Origin: PALSA-555 sp963731625
Lineage (GTDB): Bacteria; Actinomycetota; Acidimicrobiia; IMCC26256; PALSA-555
DNA length: 64,000 nucleotides
Reading direction: 5' to 3'
NCBI GenBank assembly: GCA_963731625.1
Contig: CAVSWH010000015.1
Location: 62,001 to 126,000, forward strand
This document shows, one piece after another, positions 8,782 to 18,802 of the stretch. Position 1 is the first letter of the stretch, and every line of letters begins with the position of its first letter. The notes beneath the pieces are model-generated. The model was given only the letters and a program-made list of their open reading frames with translations. It did not search any database and had not been told where the DNA came from. Made by a program: the position numbers and the translations under genes.

Positions 8782-9165
8782 TCAGGCGCGGCGGTCGGGG
8801 TCCAGGAGGTAGCGAAAGAAGGCCCGGCGCCCGGCGCGCCCGCGTGGCGCGTCGAGCTCGATCGGGCTGCCGTTGGCGCCGAACTGCAATGTGACGCGTG
8901 TCGCCGCGAGGCGCGGGGTGTGGTGCACGGTCGTCGCGTCGCGGTCCCACACCTCGACGAGGTCGCCGACGCGGTCGCCGCGGGCGGCGAACGCGTACAG
9001 GTGGGTCGTGCTCACCGCGAGCCACACACCCTCGGCGGGAAGGAGGCTCGCGTCCTCGTCCGGCGAGGTCGGGCGGGGACGCAGCTGCGCCGCCGCGAGC
9101 ACGCGCTCCGGGACGTGGTCTTGGAGACGCTCGCGCGCCTCAGCGTGCCGGGCCGACCACTGCAC
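8782..9165 (-). CDS. Hypothetical protein in the MarR operon
   Basis: A 127-residue soluble protein, GTG start, 6 bases after the MarR gene stop and so probably cotranscribed with it. It is beta-rich (VWLAVSTTHLYAFAAR, then LVEVWDRDATTVHHT) and ends in a basic tail. The pattern resembles small PH/GRAM-like proteins in actinobacteria, but no named family can be assigned. Confidence 0.6.
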   Translation of the reverse strand: MQWSARHAEARERLQDHVPERVLAAAQLRPRPTSPDEDASLLPAEGVWLAVSTTHLYAFAARGDRVGDLVEVWDRDATTVHHTPRLAATRVTLQFGANGSPIELDAPRGRAGRRAFFRYLLDPDRRA

Positions 9166-9171
9166 GGTCCG

Positions 9172-9654
9172 TCACGTGGCCACCGGGGCGAGCTGGCCTG
9201 TCGCCTCGGCGTGCTCGACGACCTTCGTGAGCAGCGCCGCGAGCTGGTGCTGCTCGTCGGCGGTGAGCGCCTCGAAGAGGGTGACGGTCGTGAAGAGGCG
9301 CTCGTTGAGGTCGGCGCGGATGGCGCGCCCGGCGCGGGTCAGCGCGAGGAGCTTCACCCGTCGGTCCTCGGGGTGGGGCTGGCGCTCGATGAGCCCGCGT
9401 GCCTCGAGCCGGTCGACGACGCCGGTGATGTTCGACGGGTCGAGACCGAGCTGCTCGGCGAGGGCGCCGGTGGCGAGGGGCTGCTCGAGGCGCCACAGCG
9501 CGCGGGACTGCAGGAACGAGAGGTCGAACTCGGCGGCCAGCTCGGAGGCGTGGTGGCGCAGGGGCCGGATCACCGCGAAGCACAGGTCGGCCAGCTGGCG
9601 CTGGGCCCGCGGGTCGGCCGCAGGCGAGGGGAGGTCCGACGGGTGGTTATGCAT
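9172..9654 (-). CDS. MarR family transcriptional regulator
   Basis: A 160-residue winged-helix repressor. The recognition region reads LAEQLGLDPSNITGVVDRLEARGLIER, followed by the wing HPEDRRVKLLALT, both textbook MarR. Divergent from a DrrAB-type ABC exporter, which it probably represses until a ligand binds. The ATG at 9654 is preferred over the adjacent GTG at 9657 because a -10 like TACCCT (9662-9667, minus strand) lies 7 bases before it, suggesting a leaderless transcript. Confidence 0.9.
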   Translation of the reverse strand: MHNHPSDLPSPAADPRAQRQLADLCFAVIRPLRHHASELAAEFDLSFLQSRALWRLEQPLATGALAEQLGLDPSNITGVVDRLEARGLIERQPHPEDRRVKLLALTRAGRAIRADLNERLFTTVTLFEALTADEQHQLAALLTKVVEHAEATGQLAPVAT

Positions 9655-9661
9655 CACCGTA

Positions 9662-9680
9662 AGGGTAGAGTACCTATGTT
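9662..9680. promoter_or_regulatory. Putative MarR operator over divergent promoters
   Basis: A small inverted repeat, GGTA-GAG-TACC (9664-9674), lies between marR and the ABC exporter. It overlaps a -10 like TACCCT for marR on the minus strand and abuts TATGTT (9675-9680) facing the exporter. A repressor bound here could block both promoters. The repeat is short, so this is a suggestion. Confidence 0.4.
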
Positions 9681-9712
9681 CGAGGGAGTCGGAGCCAGCG
9701 AAGGCGAGGCCG

Positions 9713-10711
9713 ATGGCCGTGGTGACGGACGAGGCGACGGTAGACGTCGAGAACCTCCAGAAGAGCTATGGGGAGCTGGAGGCCGTCCGGGGCGTCACCT
9801 TCGACGTGGCCCCGGGTGAGACGTTCGGGTTCCTCGGCCCGAACGGGGCCGGGAAGTCGACGACCATCTCGATGCTCTGCACGCTCATCACCCCGACCGG
9901 CGGCCGGGCCCGGGTAGCGGGCTGCGACGTGACCACAGACCCCCTCGGCGTCCGGCGCCGCATCGGGCTCGTGTTCCAGGACCCGACCCTCGACGAGTAC
10001 CTGACCGCCTACGAGAACCTGCGCTTCCACGCCGAGCTGTACCGCATGCCGAAGGACCGCACTGCGGACCGCGTGAAGACGGTCATCGAAATGGTCGGGC
10101 TGTGGCACCGCCGCGACGACCTCGTGCGGACCTTCTCGGGCGGCATGAAGCGCCGCCTCGAGATCGCCCGCGGCCTGCTGCACTCGCCGAGAGTCCTGTT
10201 CCTCGACGAGCCGACGGTCGGCCTCGACCCCCAGACGCGCGTGAACATCTGGGACTACATCCAGGCGCTGCGCGACCGCGAGGCCATCACGATCTTCCTC
10301 ACGACCCATTACATGGACGAGGCCGAGTACTGCGACCGCATCGCCATCATCGACAACGGCGAGATCGTGACGATGGAGACCCCCAACGCGCTGAAGGCGG
10401 CGGTCGGCAAGGACCGGATCTCGATGCGCACCGACGACGACGCGAAGGCGACCCTCGAGCTGCACGAGCGCTTCAGCCTCGAGGCCACGTCCACCGGCGA
10501 GGGCCTGACGTTCCAGGTCCCCGGCGGCGAGGAGTTCGTGCCGCGGCTCTTCGCCGAGCTGGACGTCCCCATCCAGGCGGTGAGCATCGCCCGACCGACC
10601 CTCGACGATGTCTTCATGAACCACACCGGGCGGACCATCCGAGACGCCGAGTCATCGACCACCGAGCGTCTCGCGACCAACCCCATGGTTCGAGCGAGAA
10701 GAGGACGATGA
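9713..10711 (+). CDS. DrrA-type ABC transporter ATP-binding protein
   Basis: A 332-residue ATPase. Walker A GPNGAGKST, signature FSGGMKRRLEIARG, Walker B VLFLDEPTVGLD and the H-loop TTHYMDEAE are all intact. A C-terminal regulatory domain typical of DrrA/CcmA exporters follows (to ARPTLDDVFMNHTGR). The ATG at 9713 has aggcgagg upstream; the open frame extends further left without homology. It overlaps the permease start by ATGA at 10708-10711. Likely a drug or lipid exporter. Confidence 0.93.
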   Translation: MAVVTDEATVDVENLQKSYGELEAVRGVTFDVAPGETFGFLGPNGAGKSTTISMLCTLITPTGGRARVAGCDVTTDPLGVRRRIGLVFQDPTLDEYLTAYENLRFHAELYRMPKDRTADRVKTVIEMVGLWHRRDDLVRTFSGGMKRRLEIARGLLHSPRVLFLDEPTVGLDPQTRVNIWDYIQALRDREAITIFLTTHYMDEAEYCDRIAIIDNGEIVTMETPNALKAAVGKDRISMRTDDDAKATLELHERFSLEATSTGEGLTFQVPGGEEFVPRLFAELDVPIQAVSIARPTLDDVFMNHTGRTIRDAESSTTERLATNPMVRARRGR

Positions 10712-11598
10712 GCACCGCCACCACCACCCTGACGTCCGGCGCCGTCCCCGACGTCGCGCCGGTCACCGAGCACCCCCAGGGCGCCACCTGGCTCGACGAC
10801 CTCAAAGCGGCCAAGGTGGTCTGGAAGCGCGAGATCCTGCGCTTCCGCCGGAACCGCATCCGGATCCTCACCTCGCTCGCCCAGCCGATCCTGTTCCTCT
10901 TCGTGCTCGGCACCGGGTTGGGCACGGTCATCCACACCCCCGGCAACTTCCAGTTCACGACGTTCATGTTCCCCGGCGTCATCGCGATGACGATCCTGTT
11001 CACCGCCATCTTCTCGGCCGTGTCGATCGTGTGGGACCGCGAGTTCGGCTTCCTCCGCGAGATGCTCGTCGCGCCGGTCCGGCGCGGAGCGATCATGATC
11101 GGCAAGTGCGCCGGTGGCGCGACCGTCGCGACGATGCAGGGCCTCATCATGCTGGTCCTCGCGCCGCTGGTGCACGTGCCGTACTCGTTCGTCCTCATCG
11201 TCGAGCTGGTGGTGCTCATGGTGCTCACCGCCACGATGCTGACCGCCTTCGGGCTGTTCCTCGCCGCCCGCATCCAGGAGATCGAGTCGTTCCAGGTGGT
11301 GATGCAGCTCTTCGTGCTGCCGCTGTTCTTCCTGGCCGGCGCGGTCTTCCCGATCTACCGGCTGCCCACCTGGCTCGGGACGCTGACCCGCTTCGACCCG
11401 CTCGCCTACGCGGTGGACCTGATGCGCCGCGCCGTGTTCCAGGCGGTCCACGCCCCGCCGGCCGTCCGGGCCGAACTCAGCCCGGGCATCCACTGGGGCA
11501 GCTGGCGGCTGCCCGCCGGCTTCGAGATCGGCATCGTGGTGGTCGTCGCGGCCGCGCTGCTCGGCGGGGCCATCTACCAGTTCACGCGTCCGGAGTAG
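10708..11598 (+). CDS. DrrB-type ABC-2 permease
   Basis: A 296-residue membrane protein with six helices after a ~55-residue cytoplasmic N-terminus. The ABC-2 conserved stretch DREFGFLREMLVAPVRR lies between helices 2 and 3, and FFLAGAVFPIYRLP precedes the last pair. Translationally coupled to the ATPase, with which it forms an exporter presumably controlled by the divergent MarR. Confidence 0.92.
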   Translation: MSTATTTLTSGAVPDVAPVTEHPQGATWLDDLKAAKVVWKREILRFRRNRIRILTSLAQPILFLFVLGTGLGTVIHTPGNFQFTTFMFPGVIAMTILFTAIFSAVSIVWDREFGFLREMLVAPVRRGAIMIGKCAGGATVATMQGLIMLVLAPLVHVPYSFVLIVELVVLMVLTATMLTAFGLFLAARIQEIESFQVVMQLFVLPLFFLAGAVFPIYRLPTWLGTLTRFDPLAYAVDLMRRAVFQAVHAPPAVRAELSPGIHWGSWRLPAGFEIGIVVVVAAALLGGAIYQFTRPE

Positions 11599-11611
11599 CC
11601 GCCTCGGGAAC

Positions 11612-12802
11612 ATGGGCGGCGCCGAGGCGTTGAGCACCGGCACAGCCGTCGAATCCTGGGAGTCACCGGGCGTGCCTGTCCCCTTCCCGAGCACCGACGC
11701 ACCCGAGCTCGGTCCGCCCAGCGCGGCCGAGGTCGGCCACCTCACCCGCGGGATCGTGAGCGCCGTCACGCCGCCGGAGGGCCTCACGCCCCTGCAGCAG
11801 GCGCTCATCGGCGCCACGGTCCGGGAGATGACCGGCTTCGAGATGGATCCGGCGCCCCTGCCCATCGACCCCGTGGCGTTCGCCGAGGGCGTCGCCGGGC
11901 GGACCGAGGCGTTCCGGACCCGGATCGTCCAGCTCATGGTGCTCCACGCCCTCGTGCTGCGGCCCCTCCCGCCGACGGTGGCGGCCCAGGTCCGTGCCTT
12001 CGCCGCCGAGCTCGGCATCGACGAGGAGATGCTGCACATCACCGAGGAGTTCGCGGCGGGGACCCTCGGGCTCGCCGCGGTGGACTTCGACCGGAACGGG
12101 TACACGGCGGACTGGTCGGCGGAGCACCAAGCGGCGCTGCACACGACGACCCCGCTCGCCGCGGCGTGGGACGAGTCGGTCAACGACCCGGCGCTGGCGG
12201 CCCGGTGGTGCGCGCTCGAGACGCTGCCGCCCGGCACGCTCGGCCGTCGGATCACCGAGTTCTACCGGGCCCGCGGGTTCATCTATCCCGGCCATCCCGG
12301 CTCGGCGCCGCCGCTGCTCGCCCAGCACGACTGGGTCCACATCGTCGCGGACTACGGGACCTGCGTGGAGTCGGAGCTCGAGGTGTTCTCGTTCATCGCC
12401 CGCGCCAACGACGACCCGCGCGCCTTCAGCCTGCTCGCGATGGTCGTCTCCCTCTTCGAGACCGGCTACCTGCGCGCCGGCGCGGGACTGTTCGAGGCGT
12501 CACCCGGCCAGCTCTCCCACGAGGGGGTCGCCGAACGCATGGCCGACGCCATGCGACGGGGCGCGCTCGTACGCGGCAGCGTCGACTTCCTCGAGGTCGA
12601 CTGGTTCCAGCTCGCCGACCGGTCCGTCGAGGACGTGCAGCGCCACTTCGGGATCGTCGAGAAGAGCGACCGCGCGCTCGCGGCGGGCTCGGTCGGCCCG
12701 TGGGAGCCGGGCGGGATCAGCGAGTTCCAGTGGCGCTGCGGCGAGACCCGCGCCCGCGACGAGGGCCGCCCCTACGACGCGTTCGGCGCGTCGCGCTCCT
12801 GA
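11612..12802 (+). CDS. Coq4-like protein
   Basis: A 396-residue soluble protein 13 bases after the ABC permease. It contains HDWVH followed by exactly 11 residues and E (about 240-256), matching the Coq4 zinc motif HDxxHx11E. A few residues earlier PPGTLGRRITEFYRARGF resembles the Coq4 segment before that motif. Coq4 acts in ubiquinone synthesis in eukaryotes and some proteobacteria; actinobacteria usually make menaquinone, so the role here is unknown. Start could lie further in. Confidence 0.65.
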   Translation: MGGAEALSTGTAVESWESPGVPVPFPSTDAPELGPPSAAEVGHLTRGIVSAVTPPEGLTPLQQALIGATVREMTGFEMDPAPLPIDPVAFAEGVAGRTEAFRTRIVQLMVLHALVLRPLPPTVAAQVRAFAAELGIDEEMLHITEEFAAGTLGLAAVDFDRNGYTADWSAEHQAALHTTTPLAAAWDESVNDPALAARWCALETLPPGTLGRRITEFYRARGFIYPGHPGSAPPLLAQHDWVHIVADYGTCVESELEVFSFIARANDDPRAFSLLAMVVSLFETGYLRAGAGLFEASPGQLSHEGVAERMADAMRRGALVRGSVDFLEVDWFQLADRSVEDVQRHFGIVEKSDRALAAGSVGPWEPGGISEFQWRCGETRARDEGRPYDAFGASRS

Positions 12803-12803
12803 C

Positions 12804-13583
12804 TCAGGCGGCCACGGTCACCCGGGTGAGGACCCGGGCGTCGTCCCCGTGGTCGTGGTGGGCCCGGTGCAGCAGCGACCGGTTGTCCCAGACCACGAGG
12901 TCGCCCGGCTGCCACGCGTAGTCGAGGCGCACGCTCGGGTCGAGGCCCACCCGGAACAGGTAGCCGAGGGTCGGGCGGCTCTCGACGGTGCTCTGGTGCT
13001 CGAAGCGGCGGGTGAACCCGGGGTTGACGAACAGTGAGCGGCGCGTCGTCGTCCCGTCGACGCGCACGACGGGGTGCAGGACCTCACCGAGACCCGGTGC
13101 CCGACGCAGCATCATCGGCCCGGGGGCGTGCACGGCACGCAGCCCCTCGAGGTGCCGGCGCCAGTCGGGGTCGAGGTGGTCCCAGGCCAGCTGCTGGTTC
13201 GCGAAGGACGTCGCCCCGCCGTGCTCGGGCAGCACCTGGGCGGACAGCATCGTGTACGCCGGCGGGTTCACGGTGAAGGTGGCGTCGGCGTGCCACACCT
13301 CGGCGGCCCGGCCGGCACGCGGGGCGCGGCGGCTGTCGACGACCGAGGCGGCCGCGTCGGAGTGGCGGGCGGCCGGGTGCAGCCACAGCGGCCCGAACGA
13401 GGCCGCGAAGCGCTCCTCCTCGGGGAGGCTGAGGTGCTGGTCCGGGAAGGACACGAGGAGCCGGTCGGCGAGCGCCCGGCGCACGGTGGCGCGGTCGTCG
13501 TCGCTCAGCGGCGCGTGCAGGTCGATGCCGGTGAGGACGGCACCCAGGGGGCCGTCCATCGGGGTGATCTCGGTGGTGCTCAT
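12804..13583 (-). CDS. TauD/TfdA family Fe(II)/2-oxoglutarate dioxygenase
   Basis: A 259-residue enzyme with the complete facial triad: H98 and D100 in EVWHADATF and the distal H239 in WDNRSLLHRA. R250 or R254 (ARVLTRVTV) is placed to bind 2-oxoglutarate. Length matches taurine/alkylsulfonate or 2,4-D dioxygenases; substrate undetermined. A sulfatase follows on the same strand only after murD, so a sulfur-scavenging link is weak. Confidence 0.88.
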   Translation of the reverse strand: MSTTEITPMDGPLGAVLTGIDLHAPLSDDDRATVRRALADRLLVSFPDQHLSLPEEERFAASFGPLWLHPAARHSDAAASVVDSRRAPRAGRAAEVWHADATFTVNPPAYTMLSAQVLPEHGGATSFANQQLAWDHLDPDWRRHLEGLRAVHAPGPMMLRRAPGLGEVLHPVVRVDGTTTRRSLFVNPGFTRRFEHQSTVESRPTLGYLFRVGLDPSVRLDYAWQPGDLVVWDNRSLLHRAHHDHGDDARVLTRVTVAA

Positions 13584-13639
13584 GCTGGGATCGTGGCGCC
13601 GTTGCGTGAAGGGTCGGTCAAGGCGGGGTCACGCCCGGG

Positions 13640-15022
13640 TCACGCCGTCCGGGCTCGCACCGCGGCCCGGAACTGGTCGCCGCGGTCGAACTCGTCGACG
13701 AAGAGCCCGAAGCTGGCACAGCCGGGCGAGAGGAGGACGACCCCGCCGGGGGTGGCGAGCTCGGCCGCGGCGCCGACCGCGGCGTCCATCGAGTCCAGCG
13801 GCCCGCGGACCGGCACCGCCCCGAGCGCGGCGGCGAGCGTCGGGGTGGCGGTGCCGGCGAGAAGCACCACCGCCGCGGCGTGGGCCGTGAGCGCGGCGGC
13901 GAGCGGCGCGAGGTCGAGGCCCTTGTCGAAGCCGCCGACGATCGCGACGGTCGGCCGGTCCGCGAACGCCTCGAGCGCGGCGACCGCCGCGTCGGGCGTC
14001 GTCGCCGCGCTGTCGTTCACGTAGTCGACACCCCCGAGCGTGGCGACCCGCTCGAGGCGGTGCGGCACGCCGCGGAACGCGGCGACGCCGCGTCGCACCT
14101 CCTCGGCGCTCACCCCGACGGCGAGGGCCGCGCCCGCGGCTGCGAGCGCGTCCCGCCGGTTGTGCGCGCCCGGCACGGCGAGCGCGTCGATCGGTCCGAG
14201 GTCGAGCCGGTCGCCCTCCCACTCGGCCACGAATCGGCCGTCGGCGACGAAGAGCGTGCGCGCACCCGGGTGTGGCCCGGCCGCGAAGGTCACCGGGCGT
14301 CCCGGGCTGTCGGCGACGAGCGGCGTCACGGCCGGGTCGTCGGCCGGGGACACCGTCCAGTCGTCGGGGCCCTGGTGGCGGGCGATCTGGACCTTCGCGG
14401 CGGCGTACTCGTCGAACGAGGCGTAGCGGTCGAGGTGGTCGGGGCGCAGGTTCGTCACCACCGCCACGTGGGGGGACCGTGCGTGCTCGCCGAGCCCTTC
14501 GAGCTGGAAGGAGGACAGCTCGAGCGCGACCGGGACGCCCGGCTCGACGTCGCCGAGGCGGGCGAGTGCCGAGCGGCCCATGTTCCCGGCGACGACGCTC
14601 GTGGGCCAGCGCTCTCGGAGCATCGCGTGGAGCAGCAGCGTCGTCGTCGTCTTGCCCTTCGTGCCGGTCACGCCGATCGTCGGCGCTGGGCTCGCGGCGA
14701 GGAACAGCGTCATCTCCATCTCGACGCGCGCCCCGTGGGCCTCGGCGGCCGCGAGGTACGGGGAGTCGCGCCGCACGTCGGGGTTGCGGACCACGACGTC
14801 CGCCCACTCGAAGTCGGCCTCGTCGTGGCGGCCGAGCACGAACGTGACCGGCTCGCCTCGGAACTCCTCGACGACCGCGGCGAAGACGTCTGGGTCGGCG
14901 CGGTCGGTGACGCGCACCTCGGCACCGGCCTCGAGCGCGTAGCGGATCACGCCGACGCCGCCGGCCCGACGGCCGATCCCCATGACGAGGACCCGGGCCC
15001 CGGCGAGCCCCGGGCCCGTCAC
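13640..15022 (-). CDS. murD: UDP-N-acetylmuramoylalanine--D-glutamate ligase
   Basis: A 460-residue Mur ligase adding D-Glu to UDP-MurNAc-L-Ala in the cytoplasm. The P-loop is GVTGTKGKTTTT; other landmarks are ELSSFQLE, TNLRPDHLDRY, HNRRDALAA, NDSAATTPDA and LSPGCASFGLF. The N-terminal domain (VLVMGIGRRAGGVGV) is the variant seen in MurD outside classical dcw clusters. Its GTG start overlaps the sulfatase stop (GTGA, 15019-15022), preceded by a G-rich ribosome site. No other dcw gene is near; a second murD elsewhere is possible. Confidence 0.85.
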   Translation of the reverse strand: MTGPGLAGARVLVMGIGRRAGGVGVIRYALEAGAEVRVTDRADPDVFAAVVEEFRGEPVTFVLGRHDEADFEWADVVVRNPDVRRDSPYLAAAEAHGARVEMEMTLFLAASPAPTIGVTGTKGKTTTTLLLHAMLRERWPTSVVAGNMGRSALARLGDVEPGVPVALELSSFQLEGLGEHARSPHVAVVTNLRPDHLDRYASFDEYAAAKVQIARHQGPDDWTVSPADDPAVTPLVADSPGRPVTFAAGPHPGARTLFVADGRFVAEWEGDRLDLGPIDALAVPGAHNRRDALAAAGAALAVGVSAEEVRRGVAAFRGVPHRLERVATLGGVDYVNDSAATTPDAAVAALEAFADRPTVAIVGGFDKGLDLAPLAAALTAHAAAVVLLAGTATPTLAAALGAVPVRGPLDSMDAAVGAAAELATPGGVVLLSPGCASFGLFVDEFDRGDQFRAAVRARTA

Positions 15023-16539
15023 CCCCCGCTCACCACGCGCTTGGCGGGGTAGTCCCGGAAGGTGGTGAGGTGCTGGCGGATGCCGGTCTGGAACGACTCG
15101 AGGTACGCGAGCTTGCGGATGAGGTAGCTGCGCGTCTCCTTCGGGTCCAGGTAGAGGTTGTAGAGGCGCCCGTACGGGTACTGCTGCACGACGCCGGTGA
15201 ACCCGCCGGGGTTCAGCACGTCGCGGTCGTCGTCGGAGATCGACGACAGCAGGAACTTGTACTCGCCGACGCGCAGCGCGGAGAACCGGTCGAGCAGCCA
15301 GTAGTACTGGTACTTGCGGTTCGAGCGGCCGTCGGGCGCGAGCAGGAACGAGGTCTGGTCGACGCCGTCGATGAAGCGGTCGCTCGGCACCGCGTCGGGG
15401 ACGCCGGCGAGCGCGGCCACGGTCGGCACCAGGTCGGTGAAGGAGACGAGCCCGTCGGAGCTGCGGCCCGCGTCGATGACGCCCGGCCAGGCGACGACCG
15501 CCGGCACCCGCACGCCGCCCTCCCACGTCGAGCCCTTCGCGCACCGGAACGGCGAGTAGGCGGCGTCGGGCCAGGTCTCCATCTCGGGCCCGTTGTCCGA
15601 GCTGACGAGCACGATCGTGTCCTCGAGCTGGCCGGTCTCGGCCAGCACGTCGAGGAGGCGCCCGACGATCGCGTCGAGCTCGACGATCGTGTCCTTGTAG
15701 GGGTGCCGGGCGGGGGAGGCGCCGAGGTAGCGCTCGTGCGGATAGTTGTCGAAGTGGGCGCCGCGGGTGCAGTGATAGAGGAACCACGGCCGGTCGCCGC
15801 CTGCCATCCGGCGCACGAAGTCGGCCGAGTAGCTGCACCACATGTCGTCGAGGCGCGCCAGGACCGGGATCGTCACCTCCTCGACGTCCTCGGTGTCGCC
15901 GCCCCGGGTGGCGTGCACGAAGCAGCGGTTGAACGGCTGGTTGCGCACCCACTCGGTGCGCTCGGCGCTGTAGACGATCTCGGGGAAGAAGTAGGGGTCG
16001 CGCCACTCGGTGTACATGTCCGACACCGACAGGAACCCGTAGAAGTCGTCGAAGCCGACGTGCTGGGGCTGCGAGACGCGGTTCTCGCCCATGTGCCACT
16101 TCCCGACGGCCTGGGTGGCGTACCCGGCGCCGCTCAGCAGCTCGGCGAGCGTCACCTCCCCGTCGAGACCGCCCGGCTCCCCGTACATCGGGGGACGGAG
16201 CAGCCCGTGGCGCATGGGGAGGCGCCCGGTGAGCAGCGACGCGCGCGACGGGCTGCACGACGGCTCCGAGTAGCAGGAGGTGAGGAGCAGCCCGCGGCGG
16301 GCCAGCTCGTCGATGTGGGGCGTCGGCGCGCCGACCGCCACCCCGCCGCCGTAGCAGCCGAAGTCGCCCCACCCGACGTCGTCGAAGAGGATGACGAGCA
16401 CGTTCGGCGGCCGCCCGTGCCGCGCCCGGTGCTCGGCGAGGCGCGCCGTCGCGGCGCGCTGGTCCTCCTCGTGGACGAAGGCGGGCTCGCGGTGGTCCGC
16501 GACGCGGGTCGTCGACGCGACGATCGGGTCGAAGGCCAC
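15019..16539 (-). CDS. Type I sulfatase
   Basis: A 506-residue sulfatase. Metal-binding D53-D54 lie in VILFDDVGWGDFG; C95-S-P-S-R99 in SCSPSRASLLTGR is the site modified to formylglycine; KWHMG and SSDNGPEM supply further active-site residues. No signal peptide is evident, so it seems cytoplasmic. Substrate unknown. Coupled to the downstream murD by a 4-base overlap. Confidence 0.92.
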   Translation of the reverse strand: MAFDPIVASTTRVADHREPAFVHEEDQRAATARLAEHRARHGRPPNVLVILFDDVGWGDFGCYGGGVAVGAPTPHIDELARRGLLLTSCYSEPSCSPSRASLLTGRLPMRHGLLRPPMYGEPGGLDGEVTLAELLSGAGYATQAVGKWHMGENRVSQPQHVGFDDFYGFLSVSDMYTEWRDPYFFPEIVYSAERTEWVRNQPFNRCFVHATRGGDTEDVEEVTIPVLARLDDMWCSYSADFVRRMAGGDRPWFLYHCTRGAHFDNYPHERYLGASPARHPYKDTIVELDAIVGRLLDVLAETGQLEDTIVLVSSDNGPEMETWPDAAYSPFRCAKGSTWEGGVRVPAVVAWPGVIDAGRSSDGLVSFTDLVPTVAALAGVPDAVPSDRFIDGVDQTSFLLAPDGRSNRKYQYYWLLDRFSALRVGEYKFLLSSISDDDRDVLNPGGFTGVVQQYPYGRLYNLYLDPKETRSYLIRKLAYLESFQTGIRQHLTTFRDYPAKRVVSGG

Positions 16540-16568
16540 CGCTCAGCAGCTCCGCGTGGCGGCGTCGC

Positions 16569-17573
<1,005 letters not shown>

Positions 17574-17898
17574 GGGGTGATCGTGTCGGGTGCCACGCCG
17601 CAGTCTCGCGTGGCGGGGCGGCCCCGGAGGTGGGCGAGCCCACCTCGACGGGGCGCCCCACCGTCTCGCCCGGGTCCGCCAGCGGGTGGGGCGGGGCTGG
17701 GCATCGCTGGGGACGCCGGGCGAACTTGCGTGCGGGCTGGGCACGCCGTGCGTCGAGTTTTACCGCGCGTGGTCAGGTTCTCACACACGGCGGCCGTTTG
17801 CGAGAGTCTTTGACCCCGGTCAAGAACGGGCCTAAAGCGCCCAGAACCCGACAATTCCGGCGTGGAGGCGGGGCGGCGGCATCTGAGATGCTGCCCCG
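17574..17898. other. Divergent intergenic region with dyads
   Basis: A 325-base gap. It holds an inverted repeat TTGACC-cc-GGTCAA (17810-17823), a smaller dyad ACGGC-g-GCCGT (about 17788-17798) and the leader hairpin at 17869-17898. TTGACC could be a -35, with TAAAGC (17833-17838) 17 bases downstream as a weak -10 for the PIG-L gene. Short open frames here show no recognisable protein. Confidence 0.45.
17869..17898 (+). promoter_or_regulatory. Leader hairpin abutting the PIG-L start codon
   Basis: CGGGGC (17869-17874) pairs with GCCCCG (17893-17898), and GGCATC (17878-17883) pairs with GATGCT (17887-17892) with one G-U pair. The loop is TGA and a GGC bulge interrupts the left arm. The stem ends one base before the ATG at 17899, so folding could hinder translation initiation. 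Confidence 0.4.
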
Positions 17899-18684
17899 AT
17901 GGCGCAGGCGCCCCCCGAGATGAAGACCTGGGGCACGGTGTCGCCGGCCGAGCTGGCCCGGATGACCGTCGTGTCCCCCCACCTCGACGACGCCGTGCTC
18001 GGCTGCTCCTACCTGCTCGCCGCGCACCCCGGCGTCCCGGTCGTCACCGTGTTCGCCGGCCGACCGGTCAGCTACCCGGACCCGCCCGGCCACTGGGACG
18101 CGCTCGGCGGGTTCAGGCCCGGCGACGAGGTGCACGTGACGCGGCGCGCCGAGGACGCCGCCGCGCTCGGCGGCTACGACGCGCGGCCGATCTGGCTCGA
18201 CTTCGTCGAGCACTCCTACCTCGAACGATCCGTGTGGGTCCGTCCCGACGACGTGGTCGACACGCTCGAGGTGACGCTGCGCGAGCTGCGCCCGACGGCG
18301 GTGTTTGCGCCCTTCGGGCTCGGCAACCCGGACCATGCGTGCACGCACGAGGCCGCGATGCTCGTGCGCGACCGGATGCTCGCCGACCCCGACGGCGGTC
18401 CGGCGTGGTTCTGCTACGAGGACGCGGGCTACAACCACATCCCCGGGCTGCTCGCGTGGCGTGTGTCGCAGCTCTTCCGCAAGCAGATCTGGCCGACGCC
18501 GTGCGCGCCGCCCGTCGACGTCGATCATCCGCGCAAGCGCGCGGCGATCGCGTGCTATCCGACGCAGGTCGCGGCGCTCGAGGCGGAGTGGGGCATGTCG
18601 GCGAAGATCGAGCACCAGCCCCCGGAGCAGTACTGGCGGCTCGCGCCGCCGCCACCGGGCTGGGAGGCGCTCACCGAGCTCTAG
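17899..18684 (+). CDS. PIG-L family deacetylase
   Basis: A 261-residue LmbE/PIG-L protein. SPHLDDAVLGC (H28, D30, D31) and the downstream NPDHACTHEAAM supply zinc and catalytic residues. The family deacetylates N-acetylglucosaminyl compounds, including mycothiol and bacillithiol precursors, but this copy is not next to such genes. Ends with a Pro-rich stretch and WEALTEL. Confidence 0.88.
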   Translation: MAQAPPEMKTWGTVSPAELARMTVVSPHLDDAVLGCSYLLAAHPGVPVVTVFAGRPVSYPDPPGHWDALGGFRPGDEVHVTRRAEDAAALGGYDARPIWLDFVEHSYLERSVWVRPDDVVDTLEVTLRELRPTAVFAPFGLGNPDHACTHEAAMLVRDRMLADPDGGPAWFCYEDAGYNHIPGLLAWRVSQLFRKQIWPTPCAPPVDVDHPRKRAAIACYPTQVAALEAEWGMSAKIEHQPPEQYWRLAPPPPGWEALTEL

Positions 18685-18802
18685 CTCACGCGCCGCGTGG
18701 TCGCGGCCGGGTCAGCGCCACGGACCAGCGCCGGCCGCGGCGAGGCCTCGTACACTCCCGCGCCCGGGACGCGGCCAGCGTCCCCGGAGCCGGGAGGGCA
18801 CC

